In this document: positions 1-7,362 of the stretch, one piece after another
Position numbering within the stretch: the first letter of the stretch is position 1
How the letters are laid out: every line of letters starts with the position of its first letter
Assembly: GCA_947600345.1 (NCBI GenBank)
Contig: CANQGC010000056.1
Coordinates: 1 to 13,004, forward strand
Source of the DNA: an uncultured Clostridia bacterium
GTDB lineage: Bacteria; Bacillota; Clostridia; Christensenellales; Aristaeellaceae
Reading direction: 5' to 3'
DNA: 13,004 bases
Notes under the pieces: model-generated
Seen by the model: only the letters and a program-made list of their open reading frames with translations
Database searches by the model: none
Told to the model about the DNA's origin: nothing
Position numbers and translations under genes: made by a program

Positions 1-38
1 TCTCCTCGTTTTCCCTTTTGGTTCCTCGCCTTTTGTGC

Positions 39-70
39 AAAAAAACCGCTGACTTGGCTTTGTCAGCGGT
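39..70 (-). terminator. Intrinsic terminator of the M23 peptidase gene
   Basis: Read on the minus strand this is a perfect 9-bp stem (62-70 pairing with 45-53) around an 8-nt loop, followed by an uninterrupted T-run (the A-run at 39-45 on the plus strand). It lies about 55 nt past the stop codon of the minus-strand peptidase gene, which is the expected place and orientation for a Rho-independent terminator. Confidence 0.88.
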
Positions 71-72
71 CT

Positions 73-100
73 GAGGGCGCCCTCGATCGAGGGCGCCCTC
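73..100. repeat. Perfect 28-bp palindrome made of two 12-bp palindromes
   Basis: The 12-mer GAGGGCGCCCTC, itself a perfect palindrome, occurs at 73-84 and again at 89-100, separated by GATC, so the whole 28 bp is also a perfect palindrome. As RNA it could form a 12-bp stem with a GATC loop, or two short self-paired elements. It sits between the peptidase stop codon and the intrinsic terminator, so it probably adds a second 3' hairpin (transcript end protection or termination). A protein-binding site is the alternative. Confidence 0.8.
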
Positions 101-125
101 CAATGGCTTGGTTTCTGCGCGCTTT

Positions 126-3100
126 TCAGCGCACCTTTACCTTCACGCTGTCCTTCTTGCCGTTCTTCGCCTTGACGGTGATGGTCGCGCTGCCCTTCTT
201 CTTCGCGACGATATTGCCGAGGGCGTCGACCGTCGCCACCTTCCTGTTGGAGGACGTCCACGTCAGCTGGGCGCCGCTGGCGGTGTCCGGCGTGATGACT
301 GCGCTCAGCGCCCACTCGTCGCCCACCTCCAGCGCCAGCGTGCCGCTCTCCTCCAGCTCGACCCTTTCGGGCGCGAGGGGATCGAAAACCTTCACCTTGA
401 CGCTGTCCTTCTTGCCGTTGCGGGTCTTGACCGTGATGGTCGCCGTGCCGGTCTTCTTCGGAACGACCGTGCCGCACTCGTCCACGGAGGCGACCTTCTT
501 ATTGGAGGAGCTCCACTTCAGCTCGCTCTGCGCGGTGTCCGGCTGAAGCGCGCCCTCGAGCTGCAGCTCCCCGTACAGGCTCAGCCGCACGGTGCCGCTC
601 TCGCTCAGCTCCACCCCGGTGGGCAGCGTGGGATCGAATACCCTGATCTTGAAGCTTCCCTTCTTGCCGCCGTAGCTGGCCTTGGCGGTGATGGTCGCCG
701 TGCCGGCCTTGTGGCCGGTCACCCGGCCCCGCTCATCCACGGTGGCGATCTTCTTGTTGGAGCTCGACCAGCGCAGCTCCGACCAGGCGCCCTCGGGCCG
801 GAAGGCCGCCTCCAACCGCACACTCGCTCCGATCGCGAGCTCGTCGTCGCCCGTGGACGGCGCGACGATGACCTTCGACGGCTTCTTCGCCCACTCGACC
901 GTCACCTTGCAGGTCAGGCTGATCCGCCTTCCGTTCGCGTCCTTCATCTCCGACCAGAGCACGCAGTCGGCGCTCCCCGCGCTCAGCGCCCGGATCCGGA
1001 CGCGCTCGCCGTCCACCAGCTCCGCCCTGATGCACGAACCGACGACCGTTACGGCCGCGCCCTTCAGCAGCTGGGAGCGGGCCTCGGCGGGGTCGGTGAC
1101 GATGTCCAGCTCGCAGGTTTCGCCCTCCGTGAGCGCGACCTCATCCTCGCTGAATCCCGCGAAGCGCACGCCCTCGGCCTCGACGACGACCGCGCACGTG
1201 GCCTTCGCTCCGCTTCCATCCGCCGCCGCGCAGGTGATCGTGGCGCTGCCGGGCGCGACGGCGCTCACGCGCCCGCTGGAATCCACGGTAGCGACCGGCG
1301 AATTGCCGCTCGACCAGCGCACGCCCTTGTTCGTCGCGTCGGCCGGCGACAGCGATGCCGTCAGCTTCTCGGACGCGCCCACCTTGAGCGTCAGGGCGCT
1401 CCTGCTCAGCGCGATGGAGCTTACCTTTACGTCATCGCTCACCGTCACCGCGCACGTGGCCTTCGCTCCGCTCCCGTCCGCCGCCGTGCAGGTGATCGTG
1501 GCGCTGCCCCTGCCCACCGGCGTGATCTTTCCGTTGCTCACCGATGCGACGGAGCCGTTGCTGCTCGTCCATTTGACGCTCTTGTTCGCCGCGTTCGCCG
1601 GCAACACCGTCGCCGTCAGCGTGGCCGTCTCCCCCCTGCTCCTGTTCAGCGCGACGCTCGCCTTGCTCAGCGATATGGCGCTGACCTTTACATCCTCGCT
1701 CACCGTCACCGCGCACGTGGCCTTCGCTCCGCTTCCGTCCGCCGCCACGCAGGTGATTGTGGCGCTGCCCTTGCCCACCGGCGTGATCTTTCCGTTGCTC
1801 ACCGACGCGACGGAACCGTTGCTGCTCGTCCATTTGACGCTCTTGTTCGCCGCGTTCGCCGGCAATACCGTCGCCGTCAGCGTGACCGTCTCCCCCCTGC
1901 TCCTGTTCAGCGCGACGCTCGCCTTGCTCAGCGAGATGGAGCTGACCGGGATCGGCGCGTACGCGCCAGCGGCGCCCGAGATCACCCGGTTCCCCGACTT
2001 CACCGCGTTGAACTTCAGGCTCAGCGTCACCGACCTGCCGCTGACGTCTGAGCCGGTCAGCGTCCAGGTGTAGCTCCCGGCGGAAGTGATCTTGGAGAAG
2101 GGGACGCTGCTGTCGATGCCCTTGATATCGTAGCGCTTCACGCCGCCGGAGAAGCTCTTCGTGTAGGCGCTACCGATGACGCCTCCGCTCGAATTCTTGA
2201 TCACCGAGGTCAGGCTCTTCAAATTTGCGTTGGAGGCCAGCGTGCCGTAGGTCAGATAGTAGCCGTTGGCGTTGATCACGTAGGTGGACGGGTAGTCCAC
2301 GCCCGTGAGCTGCAGCGTGGAGGGCGAATTGACCTTGAACGTGCAGCTCGCCTTCTTGCTGGCGTCCGCCGTGGAGGCGCAGGTGATCGTCGCCGTGCCG
2401 GGATTGATGGCCCAGACGTAGATGCTGCCGCCGCTCGTCGCGCTGATCTTCGCCACGTTCGCGTTGCTGGTGGACCAGGTCACGCCCTGGGAAGCGCCCG
2501 CCGGGGAGACCGTCGCCTTCAGCACGGCGCTCTGGGAGTAGTCGCGCGAGACCGAGGTCTCGCTGAGCTTGACGCTTGTGACGGGCGTCGCGCTCGGCAC
2601 AGTGTACGTGTAGCTCTGGGAGTTCGGGCTGGAATCGACGACCTCCCAGCCCTTCGTCCCCCACGTGGCGTCCCAGGTGTAGCCGTACTTCATGTAGTAG
2701 CCGCCGCCCCACCAGTTGTAGGCGATCTCAAAGTGAACGTGATCCCCCGTGTCACCCCTGGACAGGTCGCGGCTGGTCGTTCCCGTGTGGCCGACCTGGC
2801 CGATCACATCGCCCGTCTTGACGTCGACCACGTTGCCCTTTGCGAAGATGGAGCTGAACTGGGACATGTGGCCATAGGCGGTATACCAGCCGTCGCCGTG
2901 ATCGATCACGACCCAGTTCCCCAGGCCCTTCGCGAAATTGGGAAACTGCCGGGTCATGTTGACCGCCTTGCCGCCCCGCGCGGCGTAGATCTTCGTGCCC
3001 TCCGGGGCGGGGATGTCGGTTCCGTGGTGATTCGTGGATGCCCCCGCCGCCGGCGCCTTTCTGCCGCCGACCCAGGAGGATACGTTCTTGTAGCTGTTCC

Positions 3101-3806
3101 CCAGGGGCCAGAGCCACTGGCCGGAATACCTCCGCTTCGTGAAGCTGGACGGGTTCGAATACCCCGAGGGATTCGTATCCCCGGCGTTGAAGGCCTCGGC
3201 CGCGACGCCAAGCTCCCCCTCCCTCTGCTCCAGCCGGAAGTACCTCCAGCCCTCGATCTCCGCGCCGTCCTCCAGTATGGCCGTCACGTAGAGCGTGTAC
3301 CACCCGCCTTCGGCGTAGTCCGCGGCGGGAAGCTCGATCGCCGCCTCGCCGGTATAGACGCGCTCGCTCCGGACCTCCTGCGCATCGCCCTCGGGCACCG
3401 GCGCGGTCTGCACGGCGTAGCCGGCAGCATCGCCGTCGAAGCTCCACTCGAAGCGTAGCGCCTCGGGCAGCTCCGTGTAGGGGATCGTGATCGCGCCGAT
3501 CTCCGCGTCGTACTCCCATCCTGGCTCGACGATCACCTCCGGCGCTCCACAGGCCGAAGCCTCGGGATCCTCCGCCGCCTCGTCCGGTTCGGCGTCCGCA
3601 TCCGCTTCCGCGGCATCCTCGCCGGAGTACGGCTCGGCGGGCGGCTCCTCGATCGCCACGATCTCCTCCGGCCAGGCCTGCGGCGAGAATTCCTCCACCT
3701 CCGCAAGCTCCGCCGTAATCGCTTCGCTCAGTTCCTCCATGCGCCCCACCGGCGCAAACAGCATCGCCAGCGCGGCCAGCGCCGCAAGGCTTCGCTTCAG
3801 CTTCAT
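126..3806 (-). CDS. Secreted M23 family metallopeptidase with multiple Big_2 (Ig-like) domains
   Basis: Predicted 1226-aa extracellular zinc endopeptidase that would cut peptidoglycan cross-bridges or stem peptides. Residues 1-20 form a signal peptide (KLKR followed by an Ala/Leu-rich core). Residues 23-90 are an acidic Ala/Glu/Pro-rich linker, and 90-200 form a beta-rich segment. The M23/LytM domain spans about 225-385 and has its metal and catalytic motifs intact: HxxxD at H260/D264, H313 in YGHMS, and HVH at H356/H358. About eight Big_2-type domains follow (roughly 409-492, 620-704, 706-791, 793-875, a divergent one at 879-970, 976-1056, 1062-1141, 1146-1225), with a different beta-sandwich at about 500-605. 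The start is supported by AGGAGGGG (3813-3820) 6 nt upstream of the ATG. There is no sortase motif or SLH domain, so wall retention, if any, would come from the Big_2 stalk. The family call is firm; the natural substrate is not known. Confidence 0.93.
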   Translation of the reverse strand: MKLKRSLAALAALAMLFAPVGRMEELSEAITAELAEVEEFSPQAWPEEIVAIEEPPAEPYSGEDAAEADADAEPDEAAEDPEASACGAPEVIVEPGWEYDAEIGAITIPYTELPEALRFEWSFDGDAAGYAVQTAPVPEGDAQEVRSERVYTGEAAIELPAADYAEGGWYTLYVTAILEDGAEIEGWRYFRLEQREGELGVAAEAFNAGDTNPSGYSNPSSFTKRRYSGQWLWPLGNSYKNVSSWVGGRKAPAAGASTNHHGTDIPAPEGTKIYAARGGKAVNMTRQFPNFAKGLGNWVVIDHGDGWYTAYGHMSQFSSIFAKGNVVDVKTGDVIGQVGHTGTTSRDLSRGDTGDHVHFEIAYNWWGGGYYMKYGYTWDATWGTKGWEVVDSSPNSQSYTYTVPSATPVTSVKLSETSVSRDYSQSAVLKATVSPAGASQGVTWSTSNANVAKISATSGGSIYVWAINPGTATITCASTADASKKASCTFKVNSPSTLQLTGVDYPSTYVINANGYYLTYGTLASNANLKSLTSVIKNSSGGVIGSAYTKSFSGGVKRYDIKGIDSSVPFSKITSAGSYTWTLTGSDVSGRSVTLSLKFNAVKSGNRVISGAAGAYAPIPVSSISLSKASVALNRSRGETVTLTATVLPANAANKSVKWTSSNGSVASVSNGKITPVGKGSATITCVAADGSGAKATCAVTVSEDVKVSAISLSKASVALNRSRGETATLTATVLPANAANKSVKWTSSNGSVASVSNGKITPVGRGSATITCTAADGSGAKATCAVTVSDDVKVSSIALSRSALTLKVGASEKLTASLSPADATNKGVRWSSGNSPVATVDSSGRVSAVAPGSATITCAAADGSGAKATCAVVVEAEGVRFAGFSEDEVALTEGETCELDIVTDPAEARSQLLKGAAVTVVGSCIRAELVDGERVRIRALSAGSADCVLWSEMKDANGRRISLTCKVTVEWAKKPSKVIVAPSTGDDELAIGASVRLEAAFRPEGAWSELRWSSSNKKIATVDERGRVTGHKAGTATITAKASYGGKKGSFKIRVFDPTLPTGVELSESGTVRLSLYGELQLEGALQPDTAQSELKWSSSNKKVASVDECGTVVPKKTGTATITVKTRNGKKDSVKVKVFDPLAPERVELEESGTLALEVGDEWALSAVITPDTASGAQLTWTSSNRKVATVDALGNIVAKKKGSATITVKAKNGKKDSVKVKVR
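1437..1958 (-). repeat. Tandem 261-bp repeat encoding near-identical Big_2 domains
   Basis: Two head-to-tail units of 87 codons (1437-1697 and 1698-1958) are nearly identical at DNA level. A more diverged third copy precedes them at about 1179-1436, recognisable by the shared CGCGCACGTG block at 1191, 1449 and 1710. The units encode Big_2 domains 2 and 3 of the peptidase; they differ by only a few residues, for example K versus R in the GKGSATIT/GRGSATIT segment. This is recent internal duplication or gene conversion, and copy number is likely to vary between strains. Confidence 0.85.
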
Positions 3807-3830
3807 TTGTTTCCCCTCCTCACAATCTCT

Positions 3831-4052
3831 TCATACGCAACTGGCGTCCCCCGGCTCCTCCCGTCCGCCGAAATCCCGGCGGACGGACTGGCGGGCGACA
3901 TCCAATTCCATCGGTTCAAACCATTCGCAGATCGCCGCGAAGCTGTCCATCGCATCCGCCGCCCTGCCCGCGGCGGGGCAGTATCCGTTCGCAAGCTGCT
4001 CACAATCTCCGCACGTGCTCTCCCAACTCCTTCGGCTTCGTCCAACCACCAA
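3831..4052 (-). CDS. Possible small Cys-rich protein upstream of the M23 peptidase
   Basis: A 73-aa frame whose centre looks coding: codons from about residue 13 have high G/C at third positions. It carries a C-x2-C-x7-C-x16-C pattern (C14, C17, C25, C42) ending in CEWFEP, which resembles small zinc-ribbon-like proteins common in Clostridia. A strong AAAGGAGGAG (about 4060-4069) precedes it, 9 nt before a TTG start at 4052, with GTG next to it. The first dozen codons are rich in rare Arg codons and look less natural. An ATG frame directly after the same ribosome-binding site (4059) reads 19 good codons before a stop, offset by one base. The gene may therefore use TTG, be frameshifted, or be spurious. 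Its stop lies about 25 nt before the peptidase start, so it could be co-transcribed. No function can be assigned. Confidence 0.4.
   Translation of the reverse strand: MVVGRSRRSWESTCGDCEQLANGYCPAAGRAADAMDSFAAICEWFEPMELDVARQSVRRDFGGREEPGDASCV
3861..3886. repeat. 10-bp perfect inverted repeat upstream of the peptidase gene
   Basis: CCGTCCGCCG at 3861-3870 is followed after a 6-nt loop by its exact reverse complement at 3877-3886. It lies in the 3' part of the small Cys-rich frame and about 55 nt upstream of the peptidase start. There is no T-run on either side, so it is not a classical terminator. It could be an mRNA hairpin between the two minus-strand cistrons. Confidence 0.6.
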
Positions 4053-4084
4053 TCTTCATCTCCTCCTTTCCGCCTTTGTATCTC

Positions 4085-4090
4085 ACTATA
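4085..4090 (-). promoter_or_regulatory. Weak candidate -10 box for the minus-strand Cys-rich ORF/peptidase transcript
   Basis: On the minus strand this reads TATAGT, in a locally AT-rich stretch about 15-20 nt upstream of the AAAGGAGGAG ribosome-binding site. No convincing -35 hexamer lies at the usual distance; the nearest, TTGGAA (4103-4108), is only 12 nt away. I see no better promoter for the peptidase closer to its start. Confidence 0.25.
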
Positions 4091-4235
4091 CACGATTCGA
4101 GATTCCAATTTGTTCTTTTGCGCGCCTTCGCCGCAGGAGCGCGAAGATTCTCGTATTGCATAGACCGCGTTCCGGCTTTGACGTGAATGCCCGGAAAGCA
4201 ATCCGCCGCTTCACAACTCCTTAACGCCGCGGTGT
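4091..4235. other. Intergenic stretch between divergent transcripts
   Basis: This is the remainder of the roughly 490-bp gap between the peptidase start and the triad start. It is less GC-rich than the flanking genes. Frames crossing it lack ribosome-binding sites or family signatures, and I see no structured RNA or repeat here. Confidence 0.5.
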
Positions 4236-4263
4236 TTGAATATTCGCACATACAGTGTATAAT
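4233..4263 (+). promoter_or_regulatory. Promoter of the dehydratase/activase triad with overlapping dyad
   Basis: TTGAAT (4236-4241), a 16-bp spacer and a perfect TATAAT (4258-4263) form a good vegetative promoter, giving a start of transcription near 4270 and a roughly 30-nt leader before the ATG at 4300. An imperfect dyad overlaps the -35 box and spacer: TGT (4233-4235), the palindrome GAATATTC (4238-4245), then ACA (4248-4250). That is a typical place for a repressor operator. I cannot match it to a named regulator; its spacing differs from the Rex and CRP/FNR consensus. Confidence 0.75.
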
Positions 4264-4299
4264 TTTCGAAAGACAAAAAGAGTGGAGTTCTTTACATCT

Positions 4300-5223
4300 A
4301 TGGATAACATAACCATCGGCCTGCCCCGGGCGCTGATGTACAGCCGCTACGGCGTCCTCTGGCGCGGCTTCTTCAAGGAGCTGGGCGCGCGCGTACTGAT
4401 CAGCGAACCCTCCAGCCGGAGCACCCTGGAGCGGGGTAGCGCGCTTTCCGTGGACGAGAGCTGCCTGGCCAGCAAGCTGTTCATGGGCCACGTGGACGCG
4501 CTCGTGGGCAAGTGCGACTACATACTGGTGCCCCGCATCGCCAGCTTCAGCCACCGAGCCCGGATGTGCTCCCGCTTCCAGGGACTGCCGGACGTGACCC
4601 GCGTGACCTTCCGGAATGCGCCCCAGAAGTTCCTGACCTACGAGGTAGACGTCAACCACCGCAGGACCGAGGAGGACGCCTTCCTCCATCTGGGCGCGCA
4701 GCTGGGCCACGGCGCCCGGGAGAGCCGCCGCGCCTACCGCCGGGCCCGCAAGCTGATGCTGCGCCACTACGCCCGGGAGGTGAGGGCCCAGGAGGCGCTG
4801 TACAAGTCCGATGGAATGAAGATACTCGTCTGCGGCCACGGCTACGTGCTGGACGACGCCTACATCGGCGAGCCGGTGCTCAAGGGCCTCTCGCGCCTGG
4901 GCGCGGTTCCGATCCGGGGCGACCTGGTGGACCGGGACGCGGCGCTGCGCCACAGCGCGGAGCTCTCCCCCACCTGCAAGTGGCAGACCAACCGGGAGCT
5001 GGTGGGCTGCATCGCCATGAACCGGAGGCGCGTGGACGGCATCGTGCTGCTGAGCGTATTCCCCTGCGGGCCGGACGCCATGGTCAACGACCTGCTGCTG
5101 CGCCGGGTGCAGGGCATACCGATGCTGAACCTGGTGCTGGACGACCAGAGCGGCATCGCCGGAATCGAGACGCGGCTGGAGAGCTTCGTCGACATCATCC
5201 GCTTCAAGGAGGGCGCGCTATGA
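4300..5223 (+). CDS. Acyl-CoA dehydratase activase-related protein (DUF2229/COG3580 type)
   Basis: A 307-aa cytosolic protein of the 2-hydroxyglutaryl-CoA dehydratase/BcrC-HgdB-related superfamily, probably a Fe-S subunit that accepts electrons from the ATPase encoded two genes downstream. Family hallmarks seen are the N-terminal IGLPRALMYSRYGVLW, DESCLASKLFMGHVDAL with C55, an MCSRFQGLPD block with C90, PCGPD with C256, and the C-terminal DDQSGIAGIETRLESFVD. Other cysteines are C72, C178, C226 and C237. The ATG at 4300 is preferred over an in-frame GTG at 4255, because that GTG lies on the -10 box; the Shine-Dalgarno at about 4282-4287 is modest. The gene's ATGA overlap with the next implies translational coupling. 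The exact reaction is not known; related double-cubane cluster proteins reduce small molecules in an ATP-dependent way. Confidence 0.85.
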   Translation: MDNITIGLPRALMYSRYGVLWRGFFKELGARVLISEPSSRSTLERGSALSVDESCLASKLFMGHVDALVGKCDYILVPRIASFSHRARMCSRFQGLPDVTRVTFRNAPQKFLTYEVDVNHRRTEEDAFLHLGAQLGHGARESRRAYRRARKLMLRHYAREVRAQEALYKSDGMKILVCGHGYVLDDAYIGEPVLKGLSRLGAVPIRGDLVDRDAALRHSAELSPTCKWQTNRELVGCIAMNRRRVDGIVLLSVFPCGPDAMVNDLLLRRVQGIPMLNLVLDDQSGIAGIETRLESFVDIIRFKEGAL

Positions 5224-6299
5224 AGGAGAACGAGCCGCGCAAGATCGCCTTTCCCCGCTACGCGGAGTACAACTGCGCGATCAAGTACATCCTGGAGCAG
5301 GGCCTGGGCGCGAAGTGCATCGTGCCGCCGAAGCTCACCCGGCGCACGCTGGAGCTGGGCGCGCGCTACAGCCCGGACTACGCCTGCACGCCCTTCAAGA
5401 CGCTGCTGGGCAGCATGATCGAGTGCCTGGAGGCCGGGGCGGACACGCTGATGATGGTCTACGGCCTGTGCAAGCTGGGCTACTACGGCGAGCTGGAGGA
5501 GCAGATTCTGCGCGACCTGGGCTACGAGTTCGACTTCCTCAACCTCGCCGTCTACGACACCGGCAAAAAGCGCGACTTCCTGAAGGCGGCGAAGTTCGTC
5601 AACCCGAGGTTCAGCATCCGCAAGCTCGCGCTGGCGGCGATGGACGCCTTCCGCATGGCGGAGTACCTGGACGAGGTCACCGGCGAGCTGTACCAGAACT
5701 GCGGCTTCCAGGTTCGGCCCGGCGGCTACGAGGCCGCGTACCAGACCTTCCTGAACGCCCTCTACGCCGCCGATACGAAGGCGGAGATCGAGGTCGCCCA
5801 CCAGGCCGTGAAGCGCGCCTTCCTGGAGATTCCCATCGAGAAGCCGGTGCGGCCGCTGCGGGTGGGCATCGTGGGCGAGTTCTACACGGCGATGGACGAG
5901 TTCTCGAACCTGGAGGTGGAGAAGAAGCTCTCCGGCATGGGCGTGGAGATTCACCGCTGGATGACGGTCACGAACCGCATGATCCACTACCCCGGCGAGA
6001 AGAACCTGAACGTCAAGATCCGGGACCTGAGCCAGTACGAGATGGGCCCCACCTCCACCGCCAACATCTGGGCGGCGCGGCAGTACGCCGAGCGGGGCTT
6101 CGACGGGCTGATGCACATCAAGTCCGCCAACTGCACGCCGGAGATCGACGTGATGCCGGCGCTGCAGGCCATCGCCCAGCAGAACAGGATTCCGATCCTG
6201 TTTTTGACCTTCGACTCCCAGTCCAGCGACACGGGGCTCATGACCCGGCTGGAGGCTTTCTACGATATGATTCAAATGCGCAGGAAGGTGATCCAATGA
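5220..6299 (+). CDS. 2-hydroxyacyl-CoA dehydratase-like protein (COG3581 type)
   Basis: A 359-aa cytosolic protein, a partner of the preceding gene. In many Bacillota the equivalent domain is the C-terminal part of a very large fusion protein that also holds the ATPase and DUF2229 parts. Features seen are FPRYAEYNCAIKYILE with C19, C33, YACTPFK with C56, a GLCKLGYYGELEE block with C84, GIVGEFYTAMDEFSNLEVEKKL in the middle, KSANCTPEIDVMPAL with C305, and a closing FDSQSSDTGLMTRLEAFYD that parallels the end of the upstream protein. Several of these cysteines are likely cluster ligands. AAGGAGGG (5206-5213) precedes the ATG by 6 nt, and the start overlaps the upstream stop (ATGA). The substrate cannot be assigned. 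It lacks the usual context of a fermentative HgdA/B pair such as a CoA-transferase or acyl-CoA dehydrogenase. Confidence 0.85.
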   Translation: MKENEPRKIAFPRYAEYNCAIKYILEQGLGAKCIVPPKLTRRTLELGARYSPDYACTPFKTLLGSMIECLEAGADTLMMVYGLCKLGYYGELEEQILRDLGYEFDFLNLAVYDTGKKRDFLKAAKFVNPRFSIRKLALAAMDAFRMAEYLDEVTGELYQNCGFQVRPGGYEAAYQTFLNALYAADTKAEIEVAHQAVKRAFLEIPIEKPVRPLRVGIVGEFYTAMDEFSNLEVEKKLSGMGVEIHRWMTVTNRMIHYPGEKNLNVKIRDLSQYEMGPTSTANIWAARQYAERGFDGLMHIKSANCTPEIDVMPALQAIAQQNRIPILFLTFDSQSSDTGLMTRLEAFYDMIQMRRKVIQ

Positions 6300-7360
6300 A
6301 AGGCGCTTCCATGAATAAAGCCCCGCTGAGCGAGGCTCCGGAGAAAAAAGGCTCGATGAGCGTAAATTCAGCGAAGGAGAATCCAAGGAAGGAAAGTCCG
6401 AGGGAGGACGCGTTCCTCGGCATCGACGTGGGCTCCATCTCCACCAAGGGCGTGGTGACGAACGCGCACAACGACATACTCTGCAGCGAATACATCTGGA
6501 CCGAGGGCGACCCCATCGGCGCGGTGAAGCGGCTGCTGCGCTCGCTGGAGGCGCGCTTCGACGCGGAGCGCTACCGCATCGTGGCCACCGGCGCCACCGG
6601 CAGCGCCCGCAAGCTGGTGGGCTCCATCGTGGGCGCGACCATCGTCAAGAACGAGATCACCGCCCACGCGGTGGGCACTATCTCCAAGCACCCGGAGGTG
6701 CGCACGATCCTGGAGATCGGCGGCCAGGACAGCAAGATCATACTGATCGAGAACGGCGTGGCCGTGGACTACGCCATGAACACGCTCTGCGCCGCGGGCA
6801 CAGGGGCCTTCCTGTCCAGCCAGGCGCGCAGGCTTGGCATCGAGGTGGAGGAGATCGGCGACTACGCGCTGCGCTCCAAGCATCCCACCCCCATCGCCGC
6901 CAGGTGCACGGTGTTCGCCGAATCGGACCTGGTGCACAAGATCCAGATGGGCCACCCCCGGGAGGACATCATCGCCGGCGTGTGCCAGGCGGTGGCGGCG
7001 AATTACTTAAACAACGTGGGCAAGGGCAAGAAGATCGCCGGGCCCATCGTGTTCCAGGGCGGCGTCAGCAAGAACAGGGGCGTGGTGGCCGCCTTCGAGC
7101 GGGCGCTGGACCAGCCCATCATCGTGGACGAAATCGGCCACCTGATGGGCGCGCTGGGCATGGCGATCCTCGCCCGCAGGGCCGAGGCCCGGAGCCCCTT
7201 CGACTTCCGCATCGAGGATATGGAGTTCCACACCCGGGAGGTCAGCTGCGGCCGCTGCACGAACAACTGCGAGATCATCTGCGTCTACCGGGACAACAAG
7301 CTCATCGACTCCTGGGGCAACCGCTGCGAGCGCGGCCAGCTGCGCCACGAGGCGAGCTGA
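6296..7360 (+). CDS. BadF/BadG/BcrA/BcrD-family ATPase (dehydratase activator, COG1924/HgdC type)
   Basis: A 354-aa ASKHA-fold ATPase. Family members form a homodimer with one bridging [4Fe-4S] cluster and use ATP hydrolysis to push a low-potential electron into the dehydratase partner. Seen here are the phosphate-binding FLGIDVGSISTKG (40-52), ATGATGSARK (97-106), LEIGGQDSK (139-147), the helix-cluster-helix cysteines C165 and C204 (39 residues apart, the same spacing as in HgdC), and FQGGVSKN (253-260). The C-terminus adds a second Cys set (C318, C321, C325, C329, C344) absent from minimal HgdC proteins. The first 38 residues are a hydrophilic, charged extension not expected for the family; internal Met6 or Met21 could be the true start. 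I keep 6296 because AGGAAGG (6282-6288) sits 7 nt upstream and the ATGA overlap matches the operon pattern. Confidence 0.9.
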   Translation: MKGASMNKAPLSEAPEKKGSMSVNSAKENPRKESPREDAFLGIDVGSISTKGVVTNAHNDILCSEYIWTEGDPIGAVKRLLRSLEARFDAERYRIVATGATGSARKLVGSIVGATIVKNEITAHAVGTISKHPEVRTILEIGGQDSKIILIENGVAVDYAMNTLCAAGTGAFLSSQARRLGIEVEEIGDYALRSKHPTPIAARCTVFAESDLVHKIQMGHPREDIIAGVCQAVAANYLNNVGKGKKIAGPIVFQGGVSKNRGVVAAFERALDQPIIVDEIGHLMGALGMAILARRAEARSPFDFRIEDMEFHTREVSCGRCTNNCEIICVYRDNKLIDSWGNRCERGQLRHEAS

Positions 7361-7362
7361 GG

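Noticed and set aside
1..15. Possible ribosome-binding site (GAGGAGA on the minus strand) of a gene left of the window
   Set aside because: The start codon would lie outside the window, so it cannot be supported.
108..2051. Long open frames on the plus strand opposite the peptidase
   Set aside because: They are antisense shadows caused by high GC and repeat structure; no ribosome-binding site, and Arg/His/Ala-rich composition unlike a real protein.
4255..4299. Upstream GTG start extending the DUF2229 protein by 15 residues
   Set aside because: The GTG overlaps the TATAAT box of the promoter, so it would not be in the mRNA; the family N-terminus (IGLPRALMY) begins just after the ATG at 4300.
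4860..6386. 508-codon minus-strand frame opposite the triad
   Set aside because: It lies antisense to three well-supported coupled genes and has no family signature.
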